DNA of 64,000 bases from Robbsia sp. KACC 23696 (GCF_039852015.1 NZ_CP156626.1:1-64000); one strand, 5' to 3'; shown: positions 11,428-20,574, counted from the stretch's first letter. Numbers and translations: made by a program. Notes: generated by a model not told the origin, from the letters alone.

Positions 11428-12612
11428 GTGAATCATATAGAGATCATTCTGAAGGTTGCGGAACGCTGCAATCTGAACTGCCGCTACTGTTATTTCTTCA
11501 ATAAAGAGAACAAAGACTTCGAGGATCATCCAGCACTTATCGCCACCGACACCATTCATCATCTCGTCCGGTTTCTACGTAGCGCACCGTATGATCTATC
11601 CGAAACCATATTCCAGATCGACATCCATGGGGGCGAGCCTCTACTGATGGGCACGAGACGATTTTCTGCGATGGTCTCGCTCATCTCAGACGGTCTCCAC
11701 GATGCACAAGATGTCCGCTTCACGGTCCAAACGAATGCGGTCCTGATCAACGACGCTTGGATCAATGTCTTCGAAAAACATAACATCTTCGTCGGCATTA
11801 GTGTGGATGGCACCAAGGCACACCATGACGCAAATCGCATTGATCGACGTGGACGGGGCACCTACGACAGCATGGTGCCAAAAATCGCAGCAATCAAAAA
11901 AGCAAGCAGCGAGCGACGTATTCCTGGCTTTGGATCGATCTGCGTGGTAACGCCCGAATCCGATGGTCGCGACACTTACATCGCACTCGCATGTCAATTA
12001 GGCTTCGACAGGATGCAGTTTCTCTTTCCTGATGACACCCACGACTCGTTTAACGTCGCCCACACGGCACACTACGTAAAGTTCGTCGAAGATATATTCG
12101 ACTGCTGGGAACACGATAACCGCAAGGTGCGTATCAAGCTGGTCGATCAGACAATGCGCGCGCTGTTACACGACAAAACCCTTCGTGCGAATAATCCAGG
12201 CGTATCGCATGCGGATATCGTTGTATTCACCCTATCGAGTGCAGGAGATCTGGGCCATGACGACACGCTCCGCAACGTGGTGCCAGAGTTGTTTAATTCC
12301 GGGATGAATGTATCAGCTGCAGCTTTTCCCAAGTTCCTTGCTTGGCACAAAATGATCTCGCGCATCGTCCAACCCTCTTATCTTGCCACATCCTGTGCTG
12401 CGTGCGGATGGCGCAACGTATGCGAGGACGTCAGCCGTTCCTACACACCCTTACATCGGATGCAAAAGCGTATCGCAAACCAGCCTTCTATCTATTGTGA
12501 GGCATTGCAGAAGGTCTACGGACGATCTGCATCCTATCTTGCGAAACGCGGCGTCCCTATACAGACGATATCCCAGAATTTGAACACGCTTCATGTAGAG
12601 AACGTGCGATGA
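11428..12612 (+). CDS. Radical SAM peptide maturase, Xye/SPASM-like
   Basis: This enzyme probably installs crosslinks in the 51-aa precursor encoded immediately upstream. The SAM-cluster motif is C14-NLN-C18-RY-C21 (CxxxCxxC), followed by the GGEPLL motif typical of peptide-modifying members. The C-terminal region has SCAACGWRNVC and SIYCEAL, a Cys-rich set consistent with SPASM/twitch auxiliary iron-sulfur binding. GTG 11428 is chosen as start because AAGGAG (11411-11416) lies 11 bases upstream, giving MNHIEIILKVAERCN; an ATG at 11392 falls inside the hairpin and has no ribosome site. The product is 394 aa. Its stop overlaps the next gene by ATGA. Confidence 0.88.
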   Translation: MNHIEIILKVAERCNLNCRYCYFFNKENKDFEDHPALIATDTIHHLVRFLRSAPYDLSETIFQIDIHGGEPLLMGTRRFSAMVSLISDGLHDAQDVRFTVQTNAVLINDAWINVFEKHNIFVGISVDGTKAHHDANRIDRRGRGTYDSMVPKIAAIKKASSERRIPGFGSICVVTPESDGRDTYIALACQLGFDRMQFLFPDDTHDSFNVAHTAHYVKFVEDIFDCWEHDNRKVRIKLVDQTMRALLHDKTLRANNPGVSHADIVVFTLSSAGDLGHDDTLRNVVPELFNSGMNVSAAAFPKFLAWHKMISRIVQPSYLATSCAACGWRNVCEDVSRSYTPLHRMQKRIANQPSIYCEALQKVYGRSASYLAKRGVPIQTISQNLNTLHVENVR

Positions 12613-13577
12613 AATGGTCGCCAATCGCTGTATTGACCTTCTCGTTGACGGTGACGGGCGCTTCGCATGCCAGTCGCACGCACGGAGAAAGTTGCGCCAA
12701 TGATCTGTCACGCGGCAGAGCCTATTTCGAGAGCACGATCGAATACGACGATCTAATGAGTAAAGCAAACCCGACGGTACACGTCTGGATTAATGGCAGG
12801 CCTGCAAAGATGATGTTCGACACTGGCGCCAATGCAAACATCCTATGGGACAGCGGTTTTTTCCCACAGGCGCTTGGCGAGGACGCACTCGACGTCGATG
12901 CCCACGTCGCGTCAGCCCGAGCAAAAAAAATTTCGGCTGAAGTAGCGGATGGCTATGGGAACGCATTTCATCGAGATTTCTATATCCCATCCACAGCATC
13001 TATCCTGGCCCGCGACGGTTATGCGGGCATACTGAGCCCTCAGGCCATTGCCGGACATAGCGCTTTGCTGATCGACTTTGAAAAGAACTGCTTTTTCACA
13101 AGTGCACCGTTTCCCATTCGCGCTAGCAATGAATTGAAGATATATCCCGGAAAGATCATCGAAAATCCGTACAGAGAAATGGCGGTACAGGCGAAACTCG
13201 GCAACGTCATAGTACCCTTTATCATCGACTCCGGCGCACAACACACGATGGTTTTGACATCCCTCGTCGCCTCGGCACCGGAGGGGAAAGAGAGTCCACG
13301 CGCGATGGATATGTACGGCGCAGAACTACCCCGCTCCTCGCCGTTTCGACTCATCGACTTAAATTTGAATGGTGAATATTTTCATGGGCTTCCCGTCTCG
13401 TCTATAAAGAAGATACACAGCAAGGGGGTCTATCGGGCCGGCTATATCGGCATGGATGTGCTGAAAAATCACCTCATTTACTACCATGGTCCGCAACACA
13501 CCCTTCTCACGCTACGTCGCCTCTCCTTGTTGAATCCGATGCCCTTGACCGACAAGACCACTGCCCCGGAAACGTGA
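12609..13577 (+). CDS. Exported two-lobed aspartic protease-like protein of the RiPP operon
   Basis: This 322-aa protein has a signal peptide (MKWSPIAVLTFSLTVTGASHA) and two aspartyl-protease motifs, FDTGANANILW at Asp71 and IDSGAQHTMV at Asp207. That suggests a single chain with two retropepsin/pepsin-like lobes acting in the periplasm. The ATG overlaps the radical SAM stop by 4 nt, so the genes are translationally coupled. A reasonable inference is that it trims or processes the exported peptide, or protects the cell from it. The reaction itself is not shown by the sequence. The family resembles gag-polyprotein-type putative aspartyl proteases. Confidence 0.8.
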   Translation: MKWSPIAVLTFSLTVTGASHASRTHGESCANDLSRGRAYFESTIEYDDLMSKANPTVHVWINGRPAKMMFDTGANANILWDSGFFPQALGEDALDVDAHVASARAKKISAEVADGYGNAFHRDFYIPSTASILARDGYAGILSPQAIAGHSALLIDFEKNCFFTSAPFPIRASNELKIYPGKIIENPYREMAVQAKLGNVIVPFIIDSGAQHTMVLTSLVASAPEGKESPRAMDMYGAELPRSSPFRLIDLNLNGEYFHGLPVSSIKKIHSKGVYRAGYIGMDVLKNHLIYYHGPQHTLLTLRRLSLLNPMPLTDKTTAPET

Positions 13578-14842
13578 CACTGCCGACATCTCCTTTTCGG
13601 ATGGCCGCGATCGAAGCCAATCGTCAACGTTGGGTCGGTAGTGTACTGACTGCCCAACCACCGTCTGGGTGGATCGTGACGATGTTGTTCATCGCACTCG
13701 CTTCCGCTCTGTTGTTGACAGTCATCCTCGGGAGGTACACGCACCATATCACCGTCGTTGGCCAACTGGTGCCGCAAGGCGGGGTCGCAAAAGTCTTCAG
13801 CCCGTTTATCGGAACGATAAAAGAGAAGCGCGTGCGCGACGGTCAACGCGTGGTAGCAGGCGACGTGTTATATGTTGTCTCCAGCGAACCACGCGACGGA
13901 AGCGGGCATGTCACGTCCGCGGCGGTTATCGAGCATATGGCAGCGCAAAAACGGCAGCTTGTGGAAGATATTGGCACGCTCGAAAAGTACCATCAAAGTG
14001 AACTTCGGCAATGGCAGCATCAATTGGTTGCCCACGCGCAGACTATCGCAAAAGCACACGAACAAATCATTGCACAGCATCGGCTCGTCACGATTGCACG
14101 GAACAATATGGCGCGATACCTTAAGCTTGTCCCCACGGGCGCGATTTCGCTGCAACGCGCTGAGCAAGCCGAGGCCGATTTCCATGAGAAGAAAAACAAG
14201 CTGCATGCACTTGAGAGAGAACACCTGACCGTGCGTCAAAGCCGCACGATCGCCGAGGAGACGCTCCGGGGTTTGCCCTACAAGCACCAGCAAGCGAAGT
14301 CTCAACTTATACGGCAGATTGCAGCAGTCTCTCAGACGCTGGCAGAGCATGCGTTACCACGTGACTTTGTCGTATCCGCACCCATCGACGGCACCGCAAG
14401 CACCATCATCGCGCAAGTGGGACAACGCGTTGGAAGCAACAGGCCGCTCGTATCGATTGTACCCATCGAGAACACACTCGAAGCACACTTATATGTCGAC
14501 AGTACAGCAGTAGGCTATATCGCAGCCGGAGATCCGGTACGGCTTCGCTATCATGCTTTCCCGTACCAACGCTTTGGTTTTCAAGCAGGGCAAATCGTCA
14601 ATGTCGCCGAATCGGCTTCGCCGCCCGACGATTTGTCGGATACGAGCGCGAAACATGCGAGCGCAAGTCGCTCCTTGTATCTAGTGAAGGTAAAACTCCT
14701 TCGTCAGCACTTCAACGATACGCGTGGCGTCTCACGGCCTCTGCGTGCAGGCATGCTATTGCATGCCAGTCTGGCGCGCGAGTCGCGTCGCATCTACGAA
14801 TGGGCGTTCGAGCCGCTCTATCGACTGAGAGACACGTTGTGA
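13574..14842 (+). CDS. HlyD-family membrane fusion protein of the RiPP exporter
   Basis: This is the periplasmic adaptor that links an inner-membrane ABC exporter to the outer membrane. After a short cytoplasmic start there is one membrane anchor (about residues 35-58, WIVTMLFIALASALLLTVIL). Then come a split biotinyl-lipoyl barrel region (FSPFIGTIKEKRVRDGQRV), a long alpha-helical hairpin (about 110-250) and a C-terminal beta domain (PIDGTASTIIAQVGQRVG). It starts with GTG at 13574, overlapping the protease stop by 4 nt. Pairing with the C39-peptidase ABC transporter is typical of Gram-negative bacteriocin export. Confidence 0.9.
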   Translation: MTLPTSPFRMAAIEANRQRWVGSVLTAQPPSGWIVTMLFIALASALLLTVILGRYTHHITVVGQLVPQGGVAKVFSPFIGTIKEKRVRDGQRVVAGDVLYVVSSEPRDGSGHVTSAAVIEHMAAQKRQLVEDIGTLEKYHQSELRQWQHQLVAHAQTIAKAHEQIIAQHRLVTIARNNMARYLKLVPTGAISLQRAEQAEADFHEKKNKLHALEREHLTVRQSRTIAEETLRGLPYKHQQAKSQLIRQIAAVSQTLAEHALPRDFVVSAPIDGTASTIIAQVGQRVGSNRPLVSIVPIENTLEAHLYVDSTAVGYIAAGDPVRLRYHAFPYQRFGFQAGQIVNVAESASPPDDLSDTSAKHASASRSLYLVKVKLLRQHFNDTRGVSRPLRAGMLLHASLARESRRIYEWAFEPLYRLRDTL

Positions 14843-16968
14843 CATTCGAGCTTACGAAGTCGGCAAAACGTTCTGCATTGTTTAATCGACGGCCACGCAT
14901 CGATACGCTATTTCAGATCGAAGCCGCCGAGTGTGGCCTGGCATGCTTGGCGATGATCGCGGGTTATCATGGGCAACGCATTGGTCTAGCAGGATTGCGC
15001 CAACGCTACGGGCTCTCGGAGAAAGGGGGAAATTTCGCCGGTCTCACCCGGATCGCTGGCGAAATCGGCTTGGGAAGCCGTGCGATAAAGCTTGAATTGC
15101 GTGCACTCGGGCGCCTAAAGACGCCCTGTATCTTGCACTGGGAATTTAATCACTTTCTCGTGCTGGAGCGTGTCAAATCTGGCGTTGCGCACGTCCACGA
15201 TCCTGCGCATGGTTATCGAAAGATACCCATGTCCGAAGTGTCGGATAAGTTCACCGGTGTGGCCATGGAACTGTGGCCAATAGAAGGATTCGTACAGCAC
15301 AAACCCGCGCCGTCCGTGCGCCTCTTTTCACTGATTGGCACCATCCGGGATTTGCGCACAACGTTCGTGCAGTTACTGACGCTGTCAGTTTCGCTTGAGG
15401 TATTCGTCTTGGCTGTTCCGTTCTATGTACAGTGGACCGTCGATCACGTGCTGCCATCGGCAGATCTGGACTTGATGCAGGTATTAGGGGTGGGCTTCCT
15501 CGTCCTGATGCTTTGTCAACACGCAACGGCGATTGCACGGTCTTGCTTACTCATGCATTTGAGCGCAACTTGGAGCGCTCGATCGCGAGCGAATATTTTT
15601 TCACACCTCATTCGTCTACCTGTCGATTTTTTTTCGAAGCGTCATCTCGGTGATCTGTTGTCGAAATTTGGTGCGATCGACGAAATTCAACGTACGATTA
15701 CGACCGCGTTCCTCGAAGGTGCACTTGATGGCCTGATGACGCTCCTGATCATGACACTGCTGTTGCTGTACAGCCCGACCCTCGCCTTGATTGTGCTGTT
15801 TTCCGCGGCCCTGTACGGCATGCTCCGCGTGATCTCCTACACGCCATTGCGTGCGGCCGTACAGACAAAGTTGATACGGTCGGCCAATCAGCAAAGTCAT
15901 TTTGTAGAAACGCTGCGTAGTATTCGTGCGATCAAGCTTTTCTCGCGTGAATCGCATCGGGAAACAGCATGGCTTTCGTTGCTGGTCGATCAGATCAACG
16001 CGGATGTACGTGTGCAACGGCTGGCGCTCTTCTATACCCATGCGAATGGCCTCCTCGCGGGGCTAGAAAATATCCTGGTCGTATGGCTAGGTGCGAGCTA
16101 TGTCATGAATGGGCGCTTGACCGTCGGCGCACTGATGGCCTTCATTGCCTACAAGACGCTCTTCCAACGAAGAATTGTGTCTCTGATCGATAAGATTACC
16201 GAGTTTCGTACGCTCTCCGTGCAAGCTGACCGGCTCGCCGACATTGTGCTTGCCACGCCCGAAAAGACGACCGAAGTTACACAGGACGCAGAAATCCACG
16301 CCAGATGCGACAACGCACTCGCGGTAGATGTGAAGCATCTGAGTTTTCGTTATGGCAACGCGGAACCGCTCGTTCTCGACAATGTCAGCTTTACTGTTCA
16401 GCCGGGAGAGTCCGTTGCGATCACCGGCGTGTCTGGCTGTGGAAAATCCACGCTGGCGCAACTTCTGGTTGGTATCTTGTCACCGACAAGCGGTGCCGTT
16501 GTCTTAACGAACGCGCAGCGGACACTGGAGGATGTCGTCTCTTTGCGTCAGGCGTTTGGCACTGTTATGCAAGACGACCAGCTATTGGCCGGGTCGATTT
16601 GGGAAAATATCAGCTTTTTTGACCCCGACTACAATCGAGAGCGCGTGTTGTCCTGCGCGAAGTTGGCTTGCATTCACGATGAGATAGCGGGATTTCCGAT
16701 GCGGTACGACACGCTGATAGGTGACATGGGAAATATCCTGTCCGGCGGGCAGAAGCAACGTTTGTTACTCGCTAGAGCGTTGTACAAAATGCCCTCTTGC
16801 CTTCTGCTCGACGAATCGACGAGCCATCTCGACATTGTCTGCGAACGTCACGTGAATGCCGCTGTACGCTCGCTGAACATGACGCGGATCATCATCGCGC
16901 ATCGTCCAGAGACAATCGCGAGCGCAGATCGTGTATTGCGTCTGGACGGCGGGAAGATCGTGGCATAA
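14839..16968 (+). CDS. Peptidase-containing ABC exporter (C39 peptidase, membrane, ATPase; PCAT)
   Basis: This bifunctional exporter removes the leader and exports the peptide. The C39 peptidase domain (about residues 20-150) shows the catalytic Cys in AAECGLACLAMIAGYHG, the His in WEFNHFLVLE and the Asp in VHDPAHGYR. Six-helix membrane domain at about 170-440. The ATPase domain has Walker A GVSGCGKST, signature LSGGQKQRLLLARAL and Walker B CLLLDESTSHLD. GTG 14839 is taken as the start because it overlaps the HlyD stop by 4 nt, like its neighbours, giving 709 aa. The active-site residues are all present, so it should be functional. It is the last gene of the operon. Confidence 0.93.
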   Translation: MTFELTKSAKRSALFNRRPRIDTLFQIEAAECGLACLAMIAGYHGQRIGLAGLRQRYGLSEKGGNFAGLTRIAGEIGLGSRAIKLELRALGRLKTPCILHWEFNHFLVLERVKSGVAHVHDPAHGYRKIPMSEVSDKFTGVAMELWPIEGFVQHKPAPSVRLFSLIGTIRDLRTTFVQLLTLSVSLEVFVLAVPFYVQWTVDHVLPSADLDLMQVLGVGFLVLMLCQHATAIARSCLLMHLSATWSARSRANIFSHLIRLPVDFFSKRHLGDLLSKFGAIDEIQRTITTAFLEGALDGLMTLLIMTLLLLYSPTLALIVLFSAALYGMLRVISYTPLRAAVQTKLIRSANQQSHFVETLRSIRAIKLFSRESHRETAWLSLLVDQINADVRVQRLALFYTHANGLLAGLENILVVWLGASYVMNGRLTVGALMAFIAYKTLFQRRIVSLIDKITEFRTLSVQADRLADIVLATPEKTTEVTQDAEIHARCDNALAVDVKHLSFRYGNAEPLVLDNVSFTVQPGESVAITGVSGCGKSTLAQLLVGILSPTSGAVVLTNAQRTLEDVVSLRQAFGTVMQDDQLLAGSIWENISFFDPDYNRERVLSCAKLACIHDEIAGFPMRYDTLIGDMGNILSGGQKQRLLLARALYKMPSCLLLDESTSHLDIVCERHVNAAVRSLNMTRIIIAHRPETIASADRVLRLDGGKIVA

Positions 16969-17081
16969 CGTCACGGTGGAAAGCGACGATCGTTGATCCT
17001 ACTGTCTCGGGAGAGCGCACCGCGAGCGGCCGTTCATGCTGACTTACGTTAAACCCTCTTCGAATGCTGCGGACTCGGCAT

Positions 17082-17318
17082 GGTAATACCCGCTTTTCTA
17101 ACGGCCGCCTGGGGTAGAGGGTAAGCTACTGCGACCAACTTCAGCCTCGGCGGAATGCCGCCGATGGCAGTGTTCAGCCGCTCCGGCCTCCGCCTGCTTC
17201 AATATCGCGATGATTTGGCTTTCCGTGAATCGAGACGTCTTCATGCAGAATTTACTGTCAGTGCCACTGCGAGAAAACTCTACCCCGAACGACTGTTATT
17301 CTGTGGGGGGGGACTACC
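17082..17318 (-). mobile_element. Internally deleted remnant of an IS3-family (IS407-like) element
   Basis: This 237-bp stretch matches both ends of the IS at 32025-33223 with the middle missing. From 17082 to about 17166 it follows the orfB end (CCAACTTC..GCGGAATGCCGCCGAT). It then jumps at about 17166 to the orfA start region (CTGCTTCAATATCGCGATGA). The outer ends read GGTAATACCC and GACTACC, similar to the full copy. Such deletion derivatives can be moved by a transposase made elsewhere. It separates the RiPP operon from the NERD gene. Confidence 0.8.
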
Positions 17319-17319
17319 A

Positions 17320-18552
17320 TCACTGCTCGACCGCAACGCATGTATCACCGCTTGCCACGAAACCACTCGGACAGATAGGCGCACTCAATGTCCCCGTCTG
17401 TCCATTGCATCCGAGTCGATCAACCCCAGGCGGACACGTAATGGGCTCGGTTGGTGCGATGGTAGGAAGCGGTTCAGCAGGAACTTGCGGCACGATCACT
17501 GTTCTACTCGCTGGCCCGATTGGGTCCTGCGGCACTTTCGGTGGCACATGGGCGGCCGAATGCTGCAGGTGCCGCGTACTTCGCGTCTCTGCCTCGTGCC
17601 GTGTCAAATGAGCAGTCGGCAATGATGCTGCTGGCTTTGCGGTCAGGTCCGGCGGCGACTTGACTCTTACATACTGAATGACCGTGATAGTTAACAAGAA
17701 GACGAGTAGCAATCCAGCATAGAACAGCAGACTCCGCCTTCTTCTATGCCCGGAGTTACTTTTCCCAAGGTTGGCGTTTCGATCTTGCACCGATGTGATC
17801 AAATTCGAGCTGATTACGACGGGGCCCTCGGCTTGTCGAATTGACGACTCGCTTCGCGGGTAAGCTGGAGCGGGCATGGATACAACCGAACGCTCGGCAA
17901 CCTCTTCCAGAACAGGCTTCGTTGCCGGCACTACGGCGAGCGGCGAGGCCTTGGCAACGTATTTATTGGGATTCGGAGCCGTGCTGGTGTCCGTACACAA
18001 AGCATCGCGGCGCACCAAGTTGAGTTCTATGGCGAGGTCCCGCACCCATTCCAACGGCCAGGGTCTTTTGCTTTTAGCTGCGAGCAATACTTCCAGGTGC
18101 TCGATGCCAGCAATGACAACACGTTCATCGGGCGGCGTGAAAAGGTCCGAGCCGGCTGGAATCCCACCTTCAAAAATGACCGCGCCCTGCGGATAGGAGA
18201 CGTAGGTACCATGGCCCTGTTTACGCGCCATGCTATTCTTCAGCGCGCGATACGTGCGCAGAACCTGGGCATAGCCGTTCGTATGGTTCTTAATTTGACC
18301 AAGCGGATTGGTGCTCTGCCAGGGTCCGTTTTCACGTCCAATCACGGGGTTACGGTAACCTTTTACCTCAATGACCAGCGTCGTATTTGGCGTTGCAACG
18401 AGGATGTCGATCTCATTGATTCCAAACTTCACATTGGTATAGATGACGGCGGGCACGTCATGAGCGGAAAGCCACTCTATGGCGCAGGACAGAACTACTT
18501 TCTCAGACGACAAAATCGGACGGTCGCCGTAATACTGCTCGATATTCTGCAT
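17320..18552 (-). CDS. NERD-domain membrane-anchored protein
   Basis: The N-terminal 180 residues form a NERD (nuclease-related) domain. SSEKVVLSCAIEWLS is followed by INEIDILVATPNTTLVIEVKGYRNP, with the D-xx-V...E-V-K restriction-endonuclease-like core. Then come a disordered Pro/Ala/Ser linker, a basic stretch (HRRRRS), one transmembrane helix (about residues 287-308, LLFYAGLLLVFLLTITVIQYV) and a Pro-rich tail. The last 40 residues contain four Cys (CPPGVDRLGC, CPSGFVASGDTC), possibly a disulfide-bonded periplasmic knob. The substrate is unknown; involvement in DNA processing or defence is only a family-level suggestion. The stop abuts the IS remnant. Confidence 0.8.
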   Translation of the reverse strand: MQNIEQYYGDRPILSSEKVVLSCAIEWLSAHDVPAVIYTNVKFGINEIDILVATPNTTLVIEVKGYRNPVIGRENGPWQSTNPLGQIKNHTNGYAQVLRTYRALKNSMARKQGHGTYVSYPQGAVIFEGGIPAGSDLFTPPDERVVIAGIEHLEVLLAAKSKRPWPLEWVRDLAIELNLVRRDALCTDTSTAPNPNKYVAKASPLAVVPATKPVLEEVAERSVVSMPAPAYPRSESSIRQAEGPVVISSNLITSVQDRNANLGKSNSGHRRRRSLLFYAGLLLVFLLTITVIQYVRVKSPPDLTAKPAASLPTAHLTRHEAETRSTRHLQHSAAHVPPKVPQDPIGPASRTVIVPQVPAEPLPTIAPTEPITCPPGVDRLGCNGQTGTLSAPICPSGFVASGDTCVAVEQ

Positions 18553-19619
18553 AGGCCGGAGAAATTCCGAGGCGCCGCGCCTCTAGAAGCACCTAGGATT
18601 AATCTTATATGAGTTGTGTGAGCGACTCTGCATCACATAAGCGGTGATGATCAGACTCGCACTAGCATAGCGAAGACATCGCCCGGTCAAATACTAACCG
18701 ATCTGTCCACTAATATACAATCCGAGAACTTGCATTAGACCCTCAATGCGATGACACGTTGGGACGCGTTGAAACTGTCTCTACGACTGCCGTAGACGAG
18801 CAATGCCGAATGGGAGATTGCCGTTTTTTAGGCAGAAAGCGCACGATGAGGTAATTGAACGCAGTTTTTTTGCAGCCTCGCTTTGTCGGTATCGATACAG
18901 GCATGCAAGGTACGTAAACCACGCCCGAACCATTCTCAGATTCGAGCGAATTCCCTCGGGACTTAATGAAAGCTTTCACGCCTGACGTTCACATCGCAGG
19001 TGTATGGTCGCCATCGTGCTTCAATGCCAGCACAGACCGCCGCGTGTCATCCAAGTTATCAGCGATATCATCTATCGCAATACTCAGCGTATCGGCATCC
19101 AGCGTGACTTGGCGGAACTCGTCCATGCCGACAAGGTCCGCTTGCAATCGAAGCGAATTAATCACCTTGAGAAGCTTGACTGAGACTGCGTCGACACGGT
19201 CAATGAAGGAATCAAACGAAGGGGCTGCGGCGCGGGAGTTGTCGGACAGAGTAGACACGATGCGGACCTTATAAAAATGTCCATCTCGCGAAAAACGAGG
19301 TGGGCGGGACAAGGAAAGGGGTAGAAAACCGGAACATGCGCCCAACACCCGGCAGCCCGAAGGCTCCCTTACCTAGCCCGCCCATAGAGAGCGTGCAAAA
19401 TATGGATCGAAACGTTAAAGAATCGATCCGGGCGCATGTTTTCGGGTTTCTACGCCCGGACGCTGTTGTTGCAGCGACGTCCCTAGGATAGGTCCACATC
19501 GAATGCACGCACAATCGGACGATTCCGAAAAACCCCTCATTTACTGAGTCTTTGGCCAAACGGCCTATCGTTTGTGCGAGCGATTACGCACCCACAAATT
19601 CAAATCGATGCGATCACGT
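18553..19619. other. Intergenic stretch with one doubtful small ORF
   Basis: About 1.07 kb lies between the NERD gene and an aminotransferase remnant. It is AT-richer than the core genes and probably decayed accessory DNA. The only frame with protein-like composition is the minus-strand one listed separately at 18989-19348. No RNA gene, inverted-repeat pair or IS end was recognised. Confidence 0.4.
18989..19348 (-). CDS. Possible small protein, unrecognised
   Basis: This is a 119-codon frame from a GTG at 19348. Its second half is protein-like, acidic and helical (DSFIDRVDAVSVKLLKVINS...LDADTLSIAIDDIADNLDDTRRS). That could be the C-terminal remainder of a larger regulatory or coiled-coil protein. 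The first 30 codons look non-coding and no ribosome site precedes the GTG. It may be a pseudogene fragment, and I do not recognise a family. Confidence 0.3.
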   Translation of the reverse strand: MLGACSGFLPLSLSRPPRFSRDGHFYKVRIVSTLSDNSRAAAPSFDSFIDRVDAVSVKLLKVINSLRLQADLVGMDEFRQVTLDADTLSIAIDDIADNLDDTRRSVLALKHDGDHTPAM

Positions 19620-19835
19620 TATGCAGTCGCAAGGTAATGACCGAGCTGCGGCATTGCCGAGATCGTATTACCCTTTGCGTATCCAATCCGAACCGGACCC
19701 GCAGATTCCAGCAAAAACGCGCCCCTGCGGGCAAAACTAACAGCAGCCTTCCCAAGCCTGCTTAAGGAATTCCAGCATGTCCGCTTACCACTTTGAGTGG
19801 GCGCATAAAATAGAACGATGCCGCATACGGGACAA
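19620..19835 (-). pseudogene. Degenerate C-terminal fragment of a PLP aminotransferase
   Basis: The minus strand here is recognisably similar, base by base, to the 3' end of the intact aminotransferase at 27784-28947. One frame reads VKVVPYAASFYFM (intact: VKVVPNAASFYLM). After a frameshift another frame reads ESAGPVRIGYAKGNTI (intact: ESSGQIRICYAKSNTM). Stops and frameshifts lie between, so it cannot make protein. Divergence from the intact copy is considerable, suggesting an old duplication or an independently acquired homologue. Confidence 0.75.
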
Positions 19836-20016
19836 CTTTCACTATTTAATTAAACGCTACCCCTCAGCGGCGTATTACTTCTTGCCAATCTTAAAATAAC
19901 GTGTCGATCTTGATTCAATGAAGACCTCACATCGATGGTAATTTTCTTAGTACAACGTCACTTACGGAACATTACTTTGGTGTGAGATATCATTCACTGA
20001 AATAGGAGATAGCGCT

Positions 20017-20574
20017 ATGCGTCAACAATCATGGATCAAAATCATGGCCAGCTGCACCATTGCCAGCGCACTCTCGTTTATGCAGGTTGCCGCTCACGCC
20101 TCGCTGTCCGGGAACGACAATGTCCCGGAGCCGGCTAAAGCCGTCGATCTGTCGCGGTATGTAGGTAAATGGTATGAGTTCGCGCGATATGAAAACCTTT
20201 TTGAAAAAAACTGTGAGGGGGTGACGGCCGACTATGAAAAGCGCGATGACGGCCTTATCAAGGTAGTCAATACCTGTCACGAAGGGAGTGTGTCGGGACC
20301 CACGCGTGCAATCGAAGGCAAAGCCAAAGTCGTCCCTAACTCACGCGACGCAAAACTGAAGGTGTCGTTCTTCGGTCCGTTTTATGTCGGGAAGTACTGG
20401 GTACTCGATCATGCCGACGACTATAGCTGGTCGATCGTCGGCGAACCAACGGGCATATTCTTATGGATTCTGACGCGCGATGCCAAACCCAGCGAAGCAC
20501 TAGCGACTGAACTTATTACACGGGCAACCAAGCTCGGCTATGACGCGTCGATGATTCGTCGCACAAAGCATTAA
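20017..20574 (+). CDS. blc: Bacterial lipocalin
   Basis: This 185-aa exported protein starts with a signal peptide (IMASCTIASALSFMQVAAHA, cleaved near AHA/S). It has the lipocalin signature DLSRYVGKWYEFARYENLFEK, then NCEGVTADYEKRDDG and the barrel strands KLKVSFFGPFYVGKYWVLD. Family members bind hydrophobic ligands and aid envelope maintenance under stress. Unlike Escherichia coli Blc there is no lipobox Cys, so it should be soluble in the periplasm. AGGAG about 8 bases before ATG 20017 supports the start. It stands alone, in the opposite direction to jetD. Confidence 0.9.
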   Translation: MRQQSWIKIMASCTIASALSFMQVAAHASLSGNDNVPEPAKAVDLSRYVGKWYEFARYENLFEKNCEGVTADYEKRDDGLIKVVNTCHEGSVSGPTRAIEGKAKVVPNSRDAKLKVSFFGPFYVGKYWVLDHADDYSWSIVGEPTGIFLWILTRDAKPSEALATELITRATKLGYDASMIRRTKH

